Shown here piece after piece: positions 63,262 to 64,000 of a stretch of 64,000 nt of DNA. The DNA comes from Bradyrhizobium sp. Gha (lineage in GTDB: Bacteria > Pseudomonadota > Alphaproteobacteria > Rhizobiales > Xanthobacteraceae), in assembly GCF_900113735.1 (NCBI RefSeq), contig NZ_FOQM01000006.1, positions 180,870-244,869 of the forward strand, read 5' to 3'. Under the pieces are notes generated by a model. That model was not told the origin of the DNA. It did not search any database and worked only from the letters and a program-made list of their open reading frames with translations. Every line of letters begins with the position of its first letter. Position 1 is the first letter of the stretch. The position numbers and the translations under genes were made by a program.

Positions 63262-64000
63262 TTAGAGAAAATCGGCGCCGGCCTCCGCGGCGAAGCGGCC
63301 GGGATCGCCCTCCCAGACGATCCGTGCGTGCTCCAGCACATAGACGCGGTCGGCGTGCGGCAGCGCGAAGGTGACGTTTTGCTCGCCGAGCAGCACGGTG
63401 ATCGACGTGGTCTGCCGCAGCCTCGTGAGCGCCTTGGACAACAGTTCGAGGATGACAGGCGCGAGCCCCAGCGTCGGCTCGTCCAGGATCAGGATCTGCG
63501 GCTGCATCATCAGTGCGCGGCCGATTGCAAGCATCTGCTGCTCGCCGCCGGACAGCGTCTGCGCCATCTGGCCCTGGCGTTCCCTGAGGATCGGGAACAG
63601 CTCGAACAACCAGGCGAGCTGCTTCGCCCTTGCGTCGTCATCGAGATGCTGGCCGCCCAGATCGAGATTTTCGCGTACGCTCATCTCGCCGAACAGCTCG
63701 CGCGATTCAGGGCACTGAACGAGGCCGCTGCGCGCGATCTTGGCGGGGCTCGTGCCGCGCAGCTTCTCGCCGCCGCGCACGATTTCACCGGTGTAGGGCA
63801 GGAACCCGGAGATGGTGTTGAACAGCGTGGTCTTGCCGGCGCCGTTGAGGCCGACGATGGAGACGAACTCGCCCTCATGGATATGGATCGAGACATTCTC
63901 CAGCGCCTGCGCCTTGCCGTAATGGACGCTGACATTCTCGACCTGGAGCAGCGGGACCTTGTCCTTGAAGCTCGTCTCCGGCCGGGCATGGGTCTCGATG
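63262..64000 (-). CDS. Branched-chain amino acid-type ABC importer ATPase (LivF-like), start outside window
   Basis: The frame is open from base 63999 with no start codon inside the window, so the 5' end lies beyond the right edge. Visible parts are VENVSVHYGKAQALENVSIH, Walker A GLNGAGKTTLFNTISG, the LivF marker VQCPESRELFGEMSVRENL, signature LSGGEQQMLAIGRALM and Walker B ILILDEPTLGLAPV. The preceding operon genes (permeases, LivG) are expected further right. It precedes its binding protein gene. Confidence 0.93.
   Translation of the reverse strand, partial: IETHARPETSFKDKVPLLQVENVSVHYGKAQALENVSIHIHEGEFVSIVGLNGAGKTTLFNTISGFLPYTGEIVRGGEKLRGTSPAKIARSGLVQCPESRELFGEMSVRENLDLGGQHLDDDARAKQLAWLFELFPILRERQGQMAQTLSGGEQQMLAIGRALMMQPQILILDEPTLGLAPVILELLSKALTRLRQTTSITVLLGEQNVTFALPHADRVYVLEHARIVWEGDPGRFAAEAGADFL

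Overview
This is a 64 kb stretch of a high-GC alphaproteobacterial chromosome. The rhizobial-type gene content suggests Bradyrhizobium or a close relative: miaA next to ilvB/ilvN/ilvC, many ABC transporters with NMT1-type or Liv-type binding proteins, and GC-rich palindromic intergenic repeats. That placement is inference from gene families; there is no rRNA in the window. I saw no tRNA, CRISPR array, insertion sequence or prophage. Both ends cut through genes: the 5' end of miaA is missing on the left, and the start of a LivF-type ATPase is missing on the right.

Layout. 1-7 kb: miaA, then a branched-chain amino acid locus (ilvB, ilvN, methyltransferase, EamA and LysE exporters, ilvC). An Ile/Leu/Val-rich leader peptide and an attenuator precede ilvB. 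7-10.6 kb: a heme-type membrane protein divergent from a TetR regulator, with two matching operators between them, then an LtaS-like membrane sulfatase. 10.8-14 kb: an export ABC cassette with a NEW3-domain surface protein. 14-16.4 kb: a two-gene glycine-betaine-type importer with a permease/binding-protein fusion. 16.5-19.7 kb: a nitrate/sulfonate-type importer interrupted by an antisense cupin gene. 20.5-24.9 kb: a Liv-type importer translationally overlapped by a PPK2 kinase.

25-31 kb: a periplasmic metallo-hydrolase; an MscS-family channel preceded by two tiny ORFs and a strongly structured RNA region; a TctC gene remnant; malic enzyme; and a BlaI-type repressor followed by only the stump of its usual membrane peptidase partner. 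31.5-39.6 kb: small proteins, an RlpA lipoprotein, a Baeyer-Villiger monooxygenase fused to an esterase, a carboxylesterase-like protein lacking its serine nucleophile, and a LigB-type dioxygenase. 39.7-42.5 kb: glgC-glgA. 43-51 kb: a sulfonate/organosulfur scavenging island (three binding proteins, permease, ATPase, SfnB-like and SsuD-like flavoenzymes). 51-64 kb: a CmcJ-like oxidoreductase, a second RlpA, a Gfo/Idh/MocA dehydrogenase, a Liv-type binding protein, a complete sugar ABC importer facing an SMP-30 lactonase, and another Liv-type binding protein with its ATPase.

Overall the window is a metabolic and transport region dominated by nutrient scavenging. The most unusual items are the mscS leader region, the BVMO-esterase fusion, the nucleophile-less carboxylesterase, the decapitated bla-type regulatory pair, and the ilv attenuator whose alternative pairings can be read directly.
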